From positions 46,406,079-46,470,078 of the forward strand of contig CM049309.1 in NCBI GenBank assembly GCA_026874595.1: a DNA stretch of 64,000 nt. Reading direction: 5' to 3'. The notes under the pieces are model-generated. The model searched no databases and was not told the DNA's origin. It was given only the letters and a program-made list of their open reading frames with translations. Positions within the stretch are counted from its first letter, which is position 1, and each line of letters opens with the position of its first letter. The position numbers and the translations under genes were made by a program. Of this stretch, positions 20,221 through 31,965 are shown in pieces. This stretch comes from Sipunculus nudus (taxonomy: Eukaryota; Annelida; Sipuncula; Golfingiida; Sipunculidae).

Positions 20221-22685
20221 ATTGCCCCGATACCCTAAAGTGAAGGAATAATTATTATTAATGAATGTTTCAAGGCCTAGAATGTCAGTTTAATCCCAAT
20301 ATTTTGGTTTCGCCTTTCTTGTATGGTTAAAAATACATAGAATATGTCAGTTTTTCCCATGTGTATCCTATATTTTTAAGAAATAGAACAGTCAGTTGTC
20401 TTGTGCAGGCATCTCGTATATTGCGCCCATTTATATGTAGGGTCAACTGCAAGGGTTTAGTATAAATTTCCCAGTCTATTTTCCTTAAAAATCGGCCATT
20501 CGCCCTAGTAGGCTGGTAAGCACGTGTCTCGTCCCCCCCCCCCCCCCCCCCCCCCCCCCGCTGCAGGAATATCGTCCCCCCCCCCCCCCCCCCGCTGCAG
20601 GAATATCTTTAGCGTCAGTTTCGGTCGGTATGCCGTCAACCGTTCACACCAGGGGTTATTCCAGCCACAACTATTAACCAGTTGTACTGTGACAGAACCG
20701 CCTGCCACGTATTATTATAGATAAGTATATTTTTTGTCTCATAAATATATAAATAAGGTTAGTCCGAATGCATCGATTAGGCCAGTAGTCAACAGAACCG
20801 CCATCTGGCAGTCAAGAGTGAAACTAATGTACGAATCACTCTTTCATCCCCGCGTTTCGCATACGGGATGTATGTATTATTATTATTACGAAAGGTTTAT
20901 GTAAATTCCTTCTATTGGAATTCCATCCAAAACATTCAATAACATTCTTATTATGGTTTTAATTACGGTTCACGTGAATCCCTCAGTGTAACATTTTACC
21001 AAGCGAATGAGTCCATTTGAAGTATTATACAGTCCTGTTACACGATGCTGCCGGTGCTGCCATCTGACCGCCGAGGTTTGTACTAATCCGCCTTCCAGCT
21101 CCCTTCGTTAAACCTGAATTCATAGTGCAATATCACTAAAACTTTCAAATCCGCTATACGGGATATAGTTTACTTAAACCAGATTAATCAGTTTTATTAT
21201 TAAGTAATAAAATAAATGAATCATCAGTTTAGTAGTAACAGCAGCGTTACATTGCTATTCTTCTACGTTCATTTAAGAACAATAACATTACTGATACGAA
21301 AGTTTCACAAGTGTTACGATAGATTTACTATGACAGCTCATGGAAACCCCAAATCCATGTTAGATAAGGTATTAAGCTTTTTAACCAGATTAATCAGTTT
21401 TATTATTAAGTAATAAAATAAATGAATCATCAGTTTAGTAGTAACAGCAGCGTTACATTGCTATTCTTCTACGTTCATTTAAGAACAATAACATTACTGA
21501 TACGAAAGTTTCACAAGTGTTACGATAGATTTACTATGACAGCTCATTGAAACCCCAAATCCATGCTAGATAAGGTATTAAGCTTTTTAAAGATAGTTTT
21601 CCTACATGGTAACGAACTGTCAATAATTTTAAAAGAATTTAGACAAATGACTAGGATATCACTTACCTCTCGCTCATCGCCATCCAGCTGAGAACTTTTT
21701 TTCTATTTTGTTGATGCATTTTTTGTTTACCTTCCGCCAATCAAAGTAGTGCGCTTAAAAGAGCACTGTACAAAGTGATGCCGGTTTAGCTGTATAGATT
21801 CACGCCTCTAGCTTGCTTCCACGCCTCCATTTCACCTCGATTAGTAATTTGCTTATCCATATTCCATACCTATCGCTCAGATCCTAATGTGTTTACTTTT
21901 GCGGCAGCTTAACTTCTAGCACGATTCCTCAACGGCCCCCTCACTGGCCGAATTACGCGCCAAAGACAGGTGTCTCATAGCCTCAAAACCTATTACCCAG
22001 ATTAATATATTTAATGTGTAATCATGATGTTTACATCATGCTAAGCCGGGTGTTTTTCCATTAGACTAATTTCACAGGGAATTATGAGACCCTACGTTTC
22101 TTTAGGGTCATGATCTAAGTGGTATAGAGAAGATAGTATACGCCGTAGTCTATTGCATTGAACAGACATTCTCCCTGACGGGCCCGCCATCTAACCTCCA
22201 CGCAATCATTTATATTCGTTATAAATATTATGAAGGCACCAAACCCCACCTCCTTAAATTTAGAACGTTTATTACGTCATAAATATCCATAGTATATCTG
22301 ATAAGGGAAACAGATCATTTAGATAGGCCCGTGTTCAGATTATGATGATGTGAGGTATGTATTAATGCTATGTAGGATTAATTGTGAAGTCATGTCATAC
22401 AGAGATGGTTGCATTAATAGATAAGAGTATAGCTATCATATGCCATATGAATATATTCAAATCAAGTGTATCTATGTAAAATACGTGTATCTATGTATAA
22501 TGTATAATCCATGTATAATGGGTGAATGAGCTACCTATGCGATTTAAGATTAATATACGTATGAGATATATGGAGCTTACACTACACAGTCAGCCACAAA
22601 ACTTAATTAAAACTAAAATATTTGTAGACTAATATACGGATTAATTGTAAATTGTAAAGAGCAAAATATCATATTGTAACCTATA
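20221..22685. other. Repeat-poor AT-rich region
   Basis: No gene seen. It contains two C homopolymers separated by CGCTGCAGGAATATC (20534-20560 and 20577-20593), a local duplication, and a 206-bp tandem duplication at 21178-21589. The rest is unassigned. Confidence 0.5.
21178..21589 (+). repeat. 206-bp tandem duplication
   Basis: 21178-21383 and 21384-21589 differ at only a few bases (TCATGGAAACC versus TCATTGAAACC; CATGTTAG versus CATGCTAG), so the event is recent. Confidence 0.95.
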
Positions 22686-22938
22686 ATTCACTAATTAAAT
22701 GAGACTTACCTGTAAGTTGAAATTTGATGAGAATTCTACTGAGGTATAGCCAATACGGAGGGGTCACGGGAGATAGCGCGAGATCTCGCCCGAATCAATC
22801 TTTAAAGAGTTGTGAAGTGGACACCCAACTGGAAGGGTGGGTAATCAGGGAGGGCCCGTGACCCCTCCGTACTAGGCTATGCCTCAGTAGAATTCTCATC
22901 AAATTTCAACTTACAGGTTAGTCTCATTTAATTAGTGA
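22686..22938. repeat. 85-bp-arm palindrome at DIRS-like 3' end
   Basis: The left arm 22686-22770 and right arm 22853-22938 are near-perfect reverse complements (CTAATTAAATGAGAC, GTTGAAATTTGATGAGAATT, ACGGAGGGGTCACGGG) around an ~82-nt loop. A third, diverged copy of the inner motif, GAATTCTACCTCAGCATAGC, follows at 22938. Confidence 0.9.
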
Positions 22939-23049
22939 ATTCTACCTCAGCATAGCCTATTGTACTTCAGGGTCACGTGAGATGTTCAAAGTGTGTCCAC
23001 AAACAACCAACAAGTACATATATACCAATAAGTTTAATAATAATCACAT

Positions 23050-24252
23050 TATAATGCTGCATCCAGTAAACTCTCAGAGAATGAAGTTTCAATTATAGGC
23101 TTGTCATAAAATTTAGCAAATGTCTTGCAGTTTTGATGATAGTTTCTAAAGGCACATCACACTGTTTGCTTTACTAGTCGCTGCTGCCCTGCAGCTATGT
23201 ACTGTGAAGTTATTAAAGTCTATACCTGATTCACTAAGTGTGATTTTAATCCACCTGGTAATTGTGTCTTTAGATACAGCAACATGGGGTTAAATTAAGG
23301 AAATAAAGAGCTTGGCCTCATAACCTCTTATTGTTGCAGTTTTGTCAAGGCAAGTCTTCATAGTTTTAACAGGACAAAGTAATGCATTATGTGGATAGGC
23401 TTTAAGTGTTAGATCATGCTGTTGTTTACCTGCTGCTGATGTTTTGAGTAAGGCACTCACTTTTATGACACATGATTCAGATGTAACACAGATATCCCTA
23501 ATATTTAAGCTCATTAAAGTCTTTGTACGTTGGCCTGTTAGCAAAGCTAACAGAGTTGCCAGTTTCAATTTCAAAAATTTTAGATTTACATCAGTCTTTC
23601 TGCTAGCTATGTACTTAAGGACTGTACTAGTGTCCCAGATGCTAGTATTTCTTGGTAAAGCAGGCCTAAGTTGATATACCCCTTTAAAAAATCTTACAAC
23701 TAAGGGATGAGACCCTACTTTAACTCCTTTAACTGTGATAAACGTAGAGAGCGCTGAACGAGCATTATTCAAGGAACTGTATCCTAATCCTTGTTCATAA
23801 AGTTCTGTTAGAAACTGCAAAACCTGATTTAAAGGTGGTGCATGTGGATTTGTATTTCTTTCACAGCAAGATTTAAGCCATTTACTTATGCAAGAGTCAT
23901 ATTGTTTTGTGTTCCTTTCCGCCAAGAGTGCAAAATCTGTAATCTGTAGTCTTTTCTGGAATTCCTTGGCTTTGGAGACATTCCCGGACAGGCGCCAGGC
24001 CCCTAGTTTCTTTAACCCTAATGGGTGCACCGCATTGTCGTCGTGTGGTAGTTTCAGGCTTGTGTGTGCTGGAGGTAACAGAATCGGGCATGCGACTAGT
24101 AGCCTGGTAAGCTGGGCAAACCAGGTCTGTGTTATCCATACTGGACCGATCAGGATGATCTCTGCTTTGTCTGTGATAGTCTTCTCTATCACTTTGATGA
24201 GTAGGCTAAATGGAGGAAATGCATATATTAGTGGATGGTCCCATGACATAGT
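23050..24252 (-). pseudogene. DIRS-like tyrosine recombinase
   Basis: The recombinase domain of the DIRS-like pol, which would insert the element's circular DNA. It reads from AFPPFSLL near 24220 through a SAM-like core-binding part (QYDSCISKWL) to the catalytic domain. Box I arginine lies in LLTGQRTKTLMSL. Box II H-x-x-R is VHSCRAA (His 23197-23199, Arg 23188-23190). The nucleophile tyrosine is in KTFAKFYDKP (23106-23108). An in-frame TAA sits at 23290-23292 and a frame change at about 23145, so all catalytic residues are visible but not in one open frame. It is separated from RNase H by a single TAA at 24253. Confidence 0.85.
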
Positions 24253-24973
24253 TTAGGCATCAATAGCTAGTGCACATTTGTCTGGTTTCCATGAAACACA
24301 AGTGTCACACTGATGATTCACTGCTGAAGCAAACATATCAACTGTCGGCAATCCCCATAAGCTAACCAGTGACACAAAACATGATCTATCAAACATCCAT
24401 TCTGTATTGTCATGCAGAGCTCTGGACTGTTTATCAGCTTCCACATTGTTAACTCCTGGTAAGTGGGCAGCACTAACCCAGATATCATGTGTTTCAGCCC
24501 AGGTCCATATGTTGGTGGCTACATCATTAAGTTCTTTGTAACTGCCCCCCATATTATTTATGTAGGCTACTGAGGTAGTATTGTCCATTTGTAGCCTAAT
24601 GTGAAAATGAGAGTATGTATCACAAAAGGATTTTAAGGCCAAAAATCCAGCTGTTAGTTCCAATATGTTTGTGTATCTCTGCTAATTCACTGTTCCAGTT
24701 AGACCCTGTCTTTTTTGTTCCACACACTGCCCCCCAGCCTAGTTTTTATGCATCTGTTTGTATGATCATGTCTGGTTTACCTATTCTAAAACACCTAGGT
24801 TTCAAATTGGCGGGATCACTCCACCATGAAATGTTATCTCTTACCCTGTCTGTTAGGACAAAAGGGCCTGAATAGTCCCCCTTACTTAACATCAAGTCCT
24901 GTGCTTTCTGCCATTCAATTTGCCTATAATGTATTCTGCCATACTTTACCCCTTCACTGTATGCCACCATCAC
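24253..24973 (-). pseudogene. DIRS-like RNase H domain
   Basis: Continues the pol of the DIRS-like element, removing RNA from the RNA-DNA hybrid. The frame at 24973-24746 carries the connection, ending IGKPDMIIQTDA with the first catalytic Asp. After a frame change at about 24670-24745 the 24663-24253 frame reads LELTAGFLALKSF and LQMDNTTSVAYINNMGG, with the Glu and second Asp, then AAHLPGVNNVEADKQSR with the last Asp. The remaining part (VDMFASAVNHQ, YVSWKPD-like) is the tether typical of DIRS pol. It ends in TAA at 24253-24255. Confidence 0.85.
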
Positions 24974-26045
24974 ACCAAGTACTTCTGCTATTTTTTTGGA
25001 TTGAAGTCTTACTATTATTCAACAATTTCTTGCAAGTGGTTGTGATATTATCACATTTTTCTTTTGTTAAGGAGATGCACATAGAAACTGAATTCACTAT
25101 GAATCCTAGTATGGTGAGTTGCTGCGAAGGAATGAAGACAGACTTCTCAGGGTGCACAATAAATCCAAGTTTCCTAACCAGATTACACATGGCAACAATA
25201 TTGCTAGCACATTCATCTTTTGTTTCCTCGATAAGGAAGCGGTCTTCAATATACCCAGCACTGATGAACCCTAATTTCCTAAGAGAAGCGTACACTGGTT
25301 TCATCAGTTTTGTAAACACTCTCGGTGCACAGGCTAATCCGTTTGGTAAGGCAGTAAACTTGTAAAGTTCATCCTTAAATTTGAATTTTAACAGCTCTTG
25401 GTCAGTTTCATAAACTGGCACTGAGTAATACGCATCCTTTAAGTCAATAGATGCCATGTAGCAAAAAGGTTGTACAAGACTCAGCATGGTCTGCAATGAT
25501 TCCATTTTAAAGTGTTTACAGGTTATAAATTTGTTAAGGCTAGAAAGATTGAGAATCAGCCTATGAGAGCCATCCTTTTTCTTCCTGGAAAAAATGTTGG
25601 AGATATACTCTCCTTTCTTATGTTTGCAGGGCTTTATAACTTGTTTATGCAAAAGTTTGTCAAGTTCATATTGTACAAAGGTCTCCTCTGTTTCAGTAAA
25701 TTTAATCACTCATGGCACAAATAGTTGTTTCGGTTTACTGTCAAACTCAAGCTTATATCCCTGTACAGCACTAAGTATCCAGGTGTCTGATGTAATAACA
25801 GTCCAATCCGAGTAACACTGTGCTATACTGCCTGCCTTACATGAATTAGCCTCAGCAATGAGTGTTTTAGAATCAATCAGGTCTGATATAAGTGAAGCAG
25901 AACTTACAGTTCTTACCACCTTGTTTGTGCAGTTTACGGCCTCCAGTAAGTCTTGCTCCGGTATGGCTGCTTCCCCCGTCCCCTGCCTCTCTGTAAAAAA
26001 ATGGCTCTTTGAGGGGCGGTATGAGCTGTTGTAATCAGGTCAGGG
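24954..26045 (-). pseudogene. DIRS-like reverse transcriptase
   Basis: Reverse transcriptase of the DIRS-like pol. Visible blocks are ISNIFSRKKKDGSHRLILNL, SSLNKFI, YMASIDLKDAYYSVPV with the first catalytic Asp, FTALPNGLACAPRVFTKLMK and the YIDD-box position, which here reads YIED; then GFIVHPEKSVF and LGFIVNSV. An in-frame TGA at 25710-25712 separates an N-terminal piece (25919-25713, with WILSAVQGYKLEFDSKP). The reading continues upstream in frame to about 26045 (SYRPSKSHFF), where the foldback element begins. A frame change at ~24970-25010 leads into the RNase H connection. Confidence 0.9.
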
Positions 26046-26070
26046 CTGACCGCAGTTTTAAGGACGTCCT

Positions 26071-26725
26071 TCGATTTAGGTACGTACTTAAATCGAAGTA
26101 CGGAAAACAGAGCCTTCGTCTTACCAACTGGCGATCACTTTATCCATATTTTCCCATATGAAGTCAATTTTTATTGGTCAGTTTTTGCTCAGAGCTACTG
26201 CCAATGAGTCGGGCAACCTGATTGGATACCAGTTGACAAGAATGAATGCACTTTAAGGCCGACACGAGACGATCTTAGACAGGTTCCTTGCAGAGTACGT
26301 TAAAATCATGCTATAATAAGCGTATTATCACACAGGCAACATCAATTTTATGTTAAAATGAAGAATTAATTACTTTTTCAACGGAATTAGTATAGTTAAA
26401 TTAAATTCTATTGCCGATTTAAAAGCAATACACTTTTCCATTGCTTGTAAGTTGTATACATTCACGTACTTGAAACGAAGTACGCCAAGCGTACTTAAAT
26501 CAAAGTACACTTTTATATCTTTCTACAAGCATGCCTTAAAAAATAACAGTTAAATCCCCTGATTTAAAAATTTAACATTTGTATATCCAAATGATGTAAA
26601 ATATACATATTAAGGTCTATGCGTCAGCTATTTTGTGGAAATTAGGCCTACTTATTTTGTGTATTTAATAAATCCAATCATATATTATATACACTTACTA
26701 TATCCTCTTCGTGTTGCTGAGCACA

Positions 26726-26784
<59 letters not shown>

Positions 26785-28632
26785 CAGGGTATATATTTTT
26801 TATATGTAGACCTACCGCTGGTGTAGCATTTTTTTTATATAAAAATATTGTATACTAAAATATATATATATGAATAATTTACCCGTGCAGGAAATATGTA
26901 ATCAAAATACATTTATTTTCAACATTGGTAATACAAAAATTTACATGCCATTACAGTTAATATGCATTACATTACACAAGTTAGAACGAACATGTATATA
27001 GTTCTCTCGAAAGACTATTTTTGTTGAATAACTGGCATAATTTCAAACATGTGCCTCCCCGATTTTGTATGTAAAAAATAACAATATGCTATAAATTAAT
27101 TATCATCTTGTGGCAATCACGCTCCCTATCTCTCTGACATGCGCACATATAGATATATTTATATACATTTATTTTATTTGAAATGGGTTATGTTTATCCT
27201 GCAGGAACAAATGATAGCAGCTATACATTTTCACAGCTGTGGTCCGGCAGCAAACCTTGGTGTCGAATTTCAGCATGTCTCCTGCCTTCCGATGAACTCC
27301 CATACTTCAGATTTTGAATCTCTTTCATTCCTCATTCATTAAAATCCATTTGTGTTTATCATATTTTTATGTTTCTGATAATAAAATAAAACATTGTGGT
27401 GGTTTTATTTGATATTTCAGGTTTTTATATATCACATGGATCAGAAAATTAATCATAATTTGTCTTCATCTGGCTTTGTGAGCTCTTGAATTAAATCTGC
27501 AAACAAAGAGACACATACATGAACTCTGGTTGTTTATGTATTTATCTTATTTTAGGTCATTTACGAATAAATGTACATTGCAAAAACAAATGTTGCCAAG
27601 TTTCTTTTTGTTTCATTACACATAAACCTAGTAAACTACTGTATATTAAAATATATTTTATATAAAAGTCGCTTTAAGAAAGAATTTCAGAAAACCCTTT
27701 TCCCAGTTTAATCTGGTGTGGTGCCTTTGTACTTCACATAATGTTATCATTTTACTGTAAAAACATAATTCTTAAACGAGTCAAATTCTAATCAGCAGAA
27801 CTTATATATAAATACATAAACTAACTCAAAATATATTTATGTAGTATATTGTACATAAATAATACTTCACAGGCCATATTCTTCAGTCATGTCATGAGAC
27901 TCCATAACATTCAACGTTTGGTCACAAATGCTTTGACAATTCTTGATATAGTCACACTTATACATTATTTTAGAGACGTACTTCAAAATTAAATATCAAA
28001 TTATTTATTCGTATATCACGACACGAATGATTTCTATATAAATAAAGCATTATTTACACCCTTCAAACGTAGGATTCATATGTTAATATCAGTACCTTTG
28101 GGTTTCCTTTCACTGTTCTTGAAAAAGAATTCATACTTATATGAGTAGTTATACTAACTTATAGAAGCGTACTTCGATTCTAGTACGCGAGGCGTACTTC
28201 GTTTTCAGTACGCGAATATATACAACTTACATGCAATGGAAAACGGTGGATTGCTTTAAAATCGGCCATAGAATTTTTTATTATCTATACTAATTCCGTT
28301 AAAATAGTAATAAATTCTTCATTCTAACATAAAGTTGATGTTGTCTGTGTGATAATACGTTCCCAATAGACCGATTTTAACGTACTGTGCAGAGAACCTC
28401 GTCAAAGATCGTCTCGTGTCGGCCTTAAAGTGCATTCATTCTTGCCAACTGGCATCCAATCAGGTTTCTCGACTCATTGACAGTAGCTCTGAGCAAAAAC
28501 TGGCCAATAAAAATTGACTTCATATGGAGAAATATGGTTAAAGTGATCGCCAGTTGGTAAGACGAAGGCTCTGTTTTCCGTACTTCGATTTAAGGACGGC
28601 CGTCCTTCCTTTAAAGTACGTACCTAAATCGA
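26071..28632. mobile_element. Foldback-type element with ~460-bp TIRs
   Basis: Left arm ~26071-26530 and right arm ~28160-28632 are inverted copies: CGATTTAGGTACGTAC at the ends, then CGAAGTACGGAAAACAGAGC, CTTACCAACTGGCGATCACT, AAGGCCGACACGAGACGATC and AACTTACATGCAATGGAAAA (minus sense). Clusters of GTACTTCG-like motifs mark both ends of each arm. The ~1.6 kb centre has (TA)n at 26727-26780 and no convincing gene. It sits exactly where the DIRS-like gag and pol are separated. Confidence 0.8.
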
Positions 28633-28970
28633 AAAAAAAAATTAACAAATCCATTTGCTATAACTGTTTTCAACACATTTCTGCTTTGCACCTTTAAACG
28701 TTTATTCTTGCCAACTGGCATCCAATCAGGTTTCTCGACTCATTGACAGTAGCTCTGAGCAAAAACTGGTCAATAAAAATTGACTTCATATGGAGAAATA
28801 TGGTTAAAGTGATCGCCAGTTGGTAAGACGAAGGCTCTGTTTTCCGTACTTCGATTTAAGGACGGCCGTCCTTCCTTTAAAGTACGTACCTAAATCGAAA
28901 AAAAAAATTAACAAATCCATTTGCTATAACTGTTTTCAACACATTTCTGCTTTGCACCTTTAAACGTTAA
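28437..28970. repeat. 266-bp tandem duplication of foldback right end
   Basis: 28437-28702 and 28703-28970 are almost identical, starting TTCTTGCCAACTGGCATCC and ending GCACCTTTAAACGTT. The unit spans the outer part of the right TIR plus about 70 bp beyond it, so it arose after insertion. One clear difference is CTGGCCAATAAA versus CTGGTCAATAAA. Confidence 0.95.
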
Positions 28971-29278
28971 TCATTTAGAATTATAACTATGCAAAAAGGT
29001 TTTCAAGTAATACCAAGTGTCCAGTCTGAATGTGTCTAACTCTGAAGTGGGAGGAACTTACGATCCCATTTTTAAATAAAGGTCAGTAAACAGGTCCAAT
29101 GGTAATCAGGTCACCTTGCTACCATGGCTTAACGAATTATTTTATATACATACACATATTTTTACACAAATTACTAGGAAATTAAGAAAAAGTTTGATAA
29201 TTTCAAATTAGGAGTCAATGGTTTAAGCTAACCGTAAAGGTAAACGTTGCTCTCCGCAGGGTTTGGCAGCTTTTTTCC
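28971..29278. other. DIRS-like interior, non-coding
   Basis: Unassigned sequence between the foldback element and the MITE. It should belong to the gag-pol gap of the DIRS-like element; no frame survives. Confidence 0.4.
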
Positions 29279-29828
29279 TAGCCCATAAGAATGAACTCCT
29301 CAATTGCTTTTTTTCAGTGACTGACGCATTGTGGAGTCCATAGATTGCACCTGCAGTTAACTGTGATTATAACACTTCATACACAACTGTGAGATTTAAC
29401 ATATATCCATTCATTAATGTTCAGTACATCTATGTGTATTGTATATTTGACCACTGGAAAACAATACTGTTCTCAGCCCTATTTTGCACAAAGGAAGTTA
29501 AAATGTGAACATAATAGTACACGGGCCTAGAGCCTTATACAGGACTGCCACCAAATGCAAGATTGTCTACGGGGCTGTTAATGCTTCAATTCTCTTTGGA
29601 CAAATACTCCCAGTTGCTGATGTTACAGGTGCTATATGCTTTCCAGTATGGTTATTTTTTATTACAGGCCTTTGAACATACAACATTTGCTAAAACCATA
29701 GGAAATATTTTTATTTAATTTTCTTTCTAAGAGTAACAGATCGTATCGTGCTATAACCCAAGTTAGCCCTTTGGTGGGCCGGCGACGCAACAGAAACCTG
29801 AAACCTGTTGCGTCGCCGTCGGCGGCTA
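29279..29828. mobile_element. 550-bp MITE with 9-bp target duplication, copy 1
   Basis: Starts TAGCC and ends GGCTA. The 9-bp sequence CTTTTTTCC flanks it on both sides (29270-29278 and 29829-29837). Near the right end lie GATCGTATCGTG (29739-29750) and a 12-bp-arm hairpin, GCGACGCAACAG with its complement (29782-29816). The second copy at 33331-33904 has the same ends, the same 12-mer, a matching hairpin and its own 9-bp duplication. Nine-bp duplications suit Mutator-like or Merlin-like transposases; the family is not determined. Confidence 0.8.
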
Positions 29829-29837
29829 CTTTTTTCC

Positions 29838-30296
29838 CACAAGCATATATGGCCTTAAATATGTCCAAAATCCTGTTCTTTTCTAAATGCTTACCTAAAC
29901 TTTTATTTATAAATTCAAAATTTGAGAATTTAATTTATTAACCAAGTCAAACGGAAGTAAAACATACCAATAAGATTTTTTCAGAGGAACAATCACACTA
30001 AGGTTTTGCTGTCTTGTCTTACACAATACAAATTAAACACAAAATGCTATCGGATACATTAAACATAAACAAATTTTATAACATTTCAAGAACAATTTAG
30101 AGATTGAAATGATGTAACGGTTTAATTTTAGCAAGACATTTAACTAAAATTTCATTGAAATAGGCAAGGGCGACTCAATGTATCTACGGGAACATTTGTG
30201 TTAACGGGTTCCCCGGGGCTTGAATCGGACCTGTGGGCCGAGTGTTTCTGGGACCAACCGACGGCCTTGGGGCCGAGTGTCGCTAGGTCCCCATGC
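29838..30296. other. DIRS-like gag 3' flank
   Basis: Mostly AT-rich and non-coding to about 30150, then the end of the repetitive gag tail. On the plus strand the block 30233-30370 repeats GGCCGAGTGTCT-like units. Confidence 0.4.
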
Positions 30297-30375
30297 TCAG
30301 GGGCCGACTGTCTCTGGGGCCGAGTGTCTCTTAGGCCGAGTGTCTTTTGGCCGAGTGTCTCGGGGCCGAGAGTTC
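30290..30375 (-). repeat. Tandem GGCCGAGTGTCTC units in gag tail
   Basis: About six short units of GGCCGAGTGTCTC type (plus-strand sense), which on the minus strand encode repeated Asp-Thr-Arg-Pro. Variation in unit spacing shifts the frame between repeats. Confidence 0.75.
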
Positions 30376-31625
30376 CTGTTACCGGACGCAGCCTTGGTAT
30401 TGAAGGATTTCGCCGCTGTGTACCTTCGGGGGCTTGTACTTGCATAGCCAGATTCCATCAGATTTGGGGTGAACTTGTAATAGTCTTCTACTTGTTTGAC
30501 TGTGCTGTTAAAGTCTGCACCAAATAAGTACTGGCCATTCTCTTCGTACAATTTTGCATTGCAAATTGGTTTGAATTTGTCCCTAAGGGACGGTCTGATC
30601 TGTTCCCTTCTGACTTAGTTTAGTCCTTTATGTGCACAAGGAAGCAGTGTCGTGGCGTCCATAAGATTTTTTACACAAGTTGCCACTTCGTCAGTGGTAA
30701 GAGGGCAGCGAGTGTTGTTCGCGACTTACAATTTGACTGTTACCTTTACCACAAGCCTCATAGCCAGCATCACACTGTGCTGTTCTTTCTGTACACGCAG
30801 GTCCGCTGATTTTACGTTTCTGGGCAATTTGTTCCATACTTCTGGGTTGACTTTCGTGTTCACCATCGAGTCACAATTAGCTGGTCGAGCGTACTTTTCT
30901 TCCAACTCCTTCATTTTGTCATCAGTGCACGCCTTGTGAACATTAACATTAACCAGTTCGGCCAGTTTTGGTGTTAATTCGTCTCCCAATGTTACAGTTT
31001 GTAAATAGTCAGTTTCTAAATCCTGCATTAGCTGATCACTAACCTCCCCGTCTTCGGGTTCTGACTCCATGAGTTCACTATCTATATTATTACCCACTTT
31101 AACAGTTGAGCCGCCATCTTTGTTTACACCGCCATCTTGGTCGCCGCCATCTTGTGGCATCACGCCTTCAGGGGCCCCCTCGCCCCCTGTATCGGTATCA
31201 TGATCACTATCATCGTCCGATTGAATTTTTCGTTTCTTTCTTTTTCGCATGAAGTCTTTAAGGCTGGCTATTGATGAAGACATGGCGATAAGCGATTGTT
31301 GTCGTTGTATGTGCAGCTGTTGCATATGTAGGGCCCACTCCGGCAAATTGTCCGTTGGTTCCCCCATTGAAACTGGGGCAAGCGTGACATCGTGGTCGCC
31401 ATCTTGGCTGACCTTTTCAGTTTGGCCGGCTTCGGCCTGTTTACCTGCTCGAATGTTCGAGTTTTGCTTCGCTGTTTCAGCGGCAATTTTTCCGGAGCCT
31501 TCTCTGAGGTCTCCGTTGTTCATTTGGTCGATCAGCTGTCCTAGCAGATCTCCAGCGGTCTGTTTTTCTGTTGGCAAACCAGCTTTGTCTCTGCTCCCAC
31601 GCACCCGAGGTCGCGTATTAGACAT
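30297..31625 (-). pseudogene. DIRS-like Gag
   Basis: Structural protein of the DIRS-like element. ATG 31625 opens 299 codons: a Gln/Glu-rich N-terminus, basic RKRKKRK near residue 137, an acidic DDDSDHD stretch, Gly/Asp-rich DGGDQDGG repeats, then the conserved core with VNTKVNPEVWNKLP and SADLRVQKEQH. In-frame TAA codons at 30726 and 30615 interrupt it, but the same frame continues through RPSLRDKFKPIC and GQYLFGADF to a repetitive RDTRPKDTRPK tail. The core motifs match Gag-like ORF1 proteins seen with DIRS-type pol genes. It precedes pol on the same strand. Confidence 0.8.
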
Positions 31626-31769
31626 GGTTGGACTTTCTTGGCAGGGTACGTGCGGGCCGCTTTATTCCCTACGTATTTGATGGGACAGTCCTATAGTGTA
31701 AAGATCCAAGTGTTATATCCGAAAATGCGTGATTAATTAGTATGCTGAGGTAGAATATCAGTTCAGTCA

Positions 31770-31911
31770 TTTGAATGTGGAGTCCAGCCTTGCTCCTCTT
31801 GTTGGCAACAACCTGAGGACGGTCTTTCTTCTTCAGAAAGAAAGTTCATCCATCCACCTTGTCTTGGGTTCTTCTTGTGACATGGGGCGGACCTGCCTTA
31901 CCCCTGTCCGC

Positions 31912-31914
<3 letters not shown>
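31770..31914 (+). repeat. LTR-like 3' fragment ending CGCGACA
   Basis: Starts AGTCCAGCCTTGCTCCTCTT and runs to TCTTCTTCAG (31836), then AAAGAAAG, and ends CTGTCCGCGACA just before (TA)n. The end resembles the B-module terminus CCCGCCCGCGACA. It is the apparent joined counterpart of the 20149-20204 copy. Confidence 0.6.

Positions 31915-31965
<51 letters not shown>

Larger units (their letters stand above)
22686..31757 (-). mobile_element. DIRS-like tyrosine-recombinase retrotransposon, interrupted
   Basis: On the minus strand a Gag gene (31625-30297) is followed by a pol region with RT, RNase H and tyrosine recombinase (26045-23050), the hallmark order of DIRS elements. A 16-bp sequence, ATTCTACCTCAGCATA, at 22939-22954 recurs inverted at 31741-31756, and an 85-bp-arm palindrome lies at 22686-22938, consistent with DIRS inverted terminal and internal complementary repeats. 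The ~9.1 kb span is swollen by a foldback element (26071-28970) and a MITE (29279-29828). Without them the remainder is about 5.6 kb, a normal DIRS size. Multiple stops show it is inactive. Confidence 0.8.

Noticed and set aside
20505-20724. Polyproline and polyglycine frames on opposite strands
   Set aside because: Translation of C/G homopolymers with no flanking coding signal.
30152-30527. Plus-strand frames over the gag tail
   Set aside because: Shadows of the repetitive minus-strand Gag tail.
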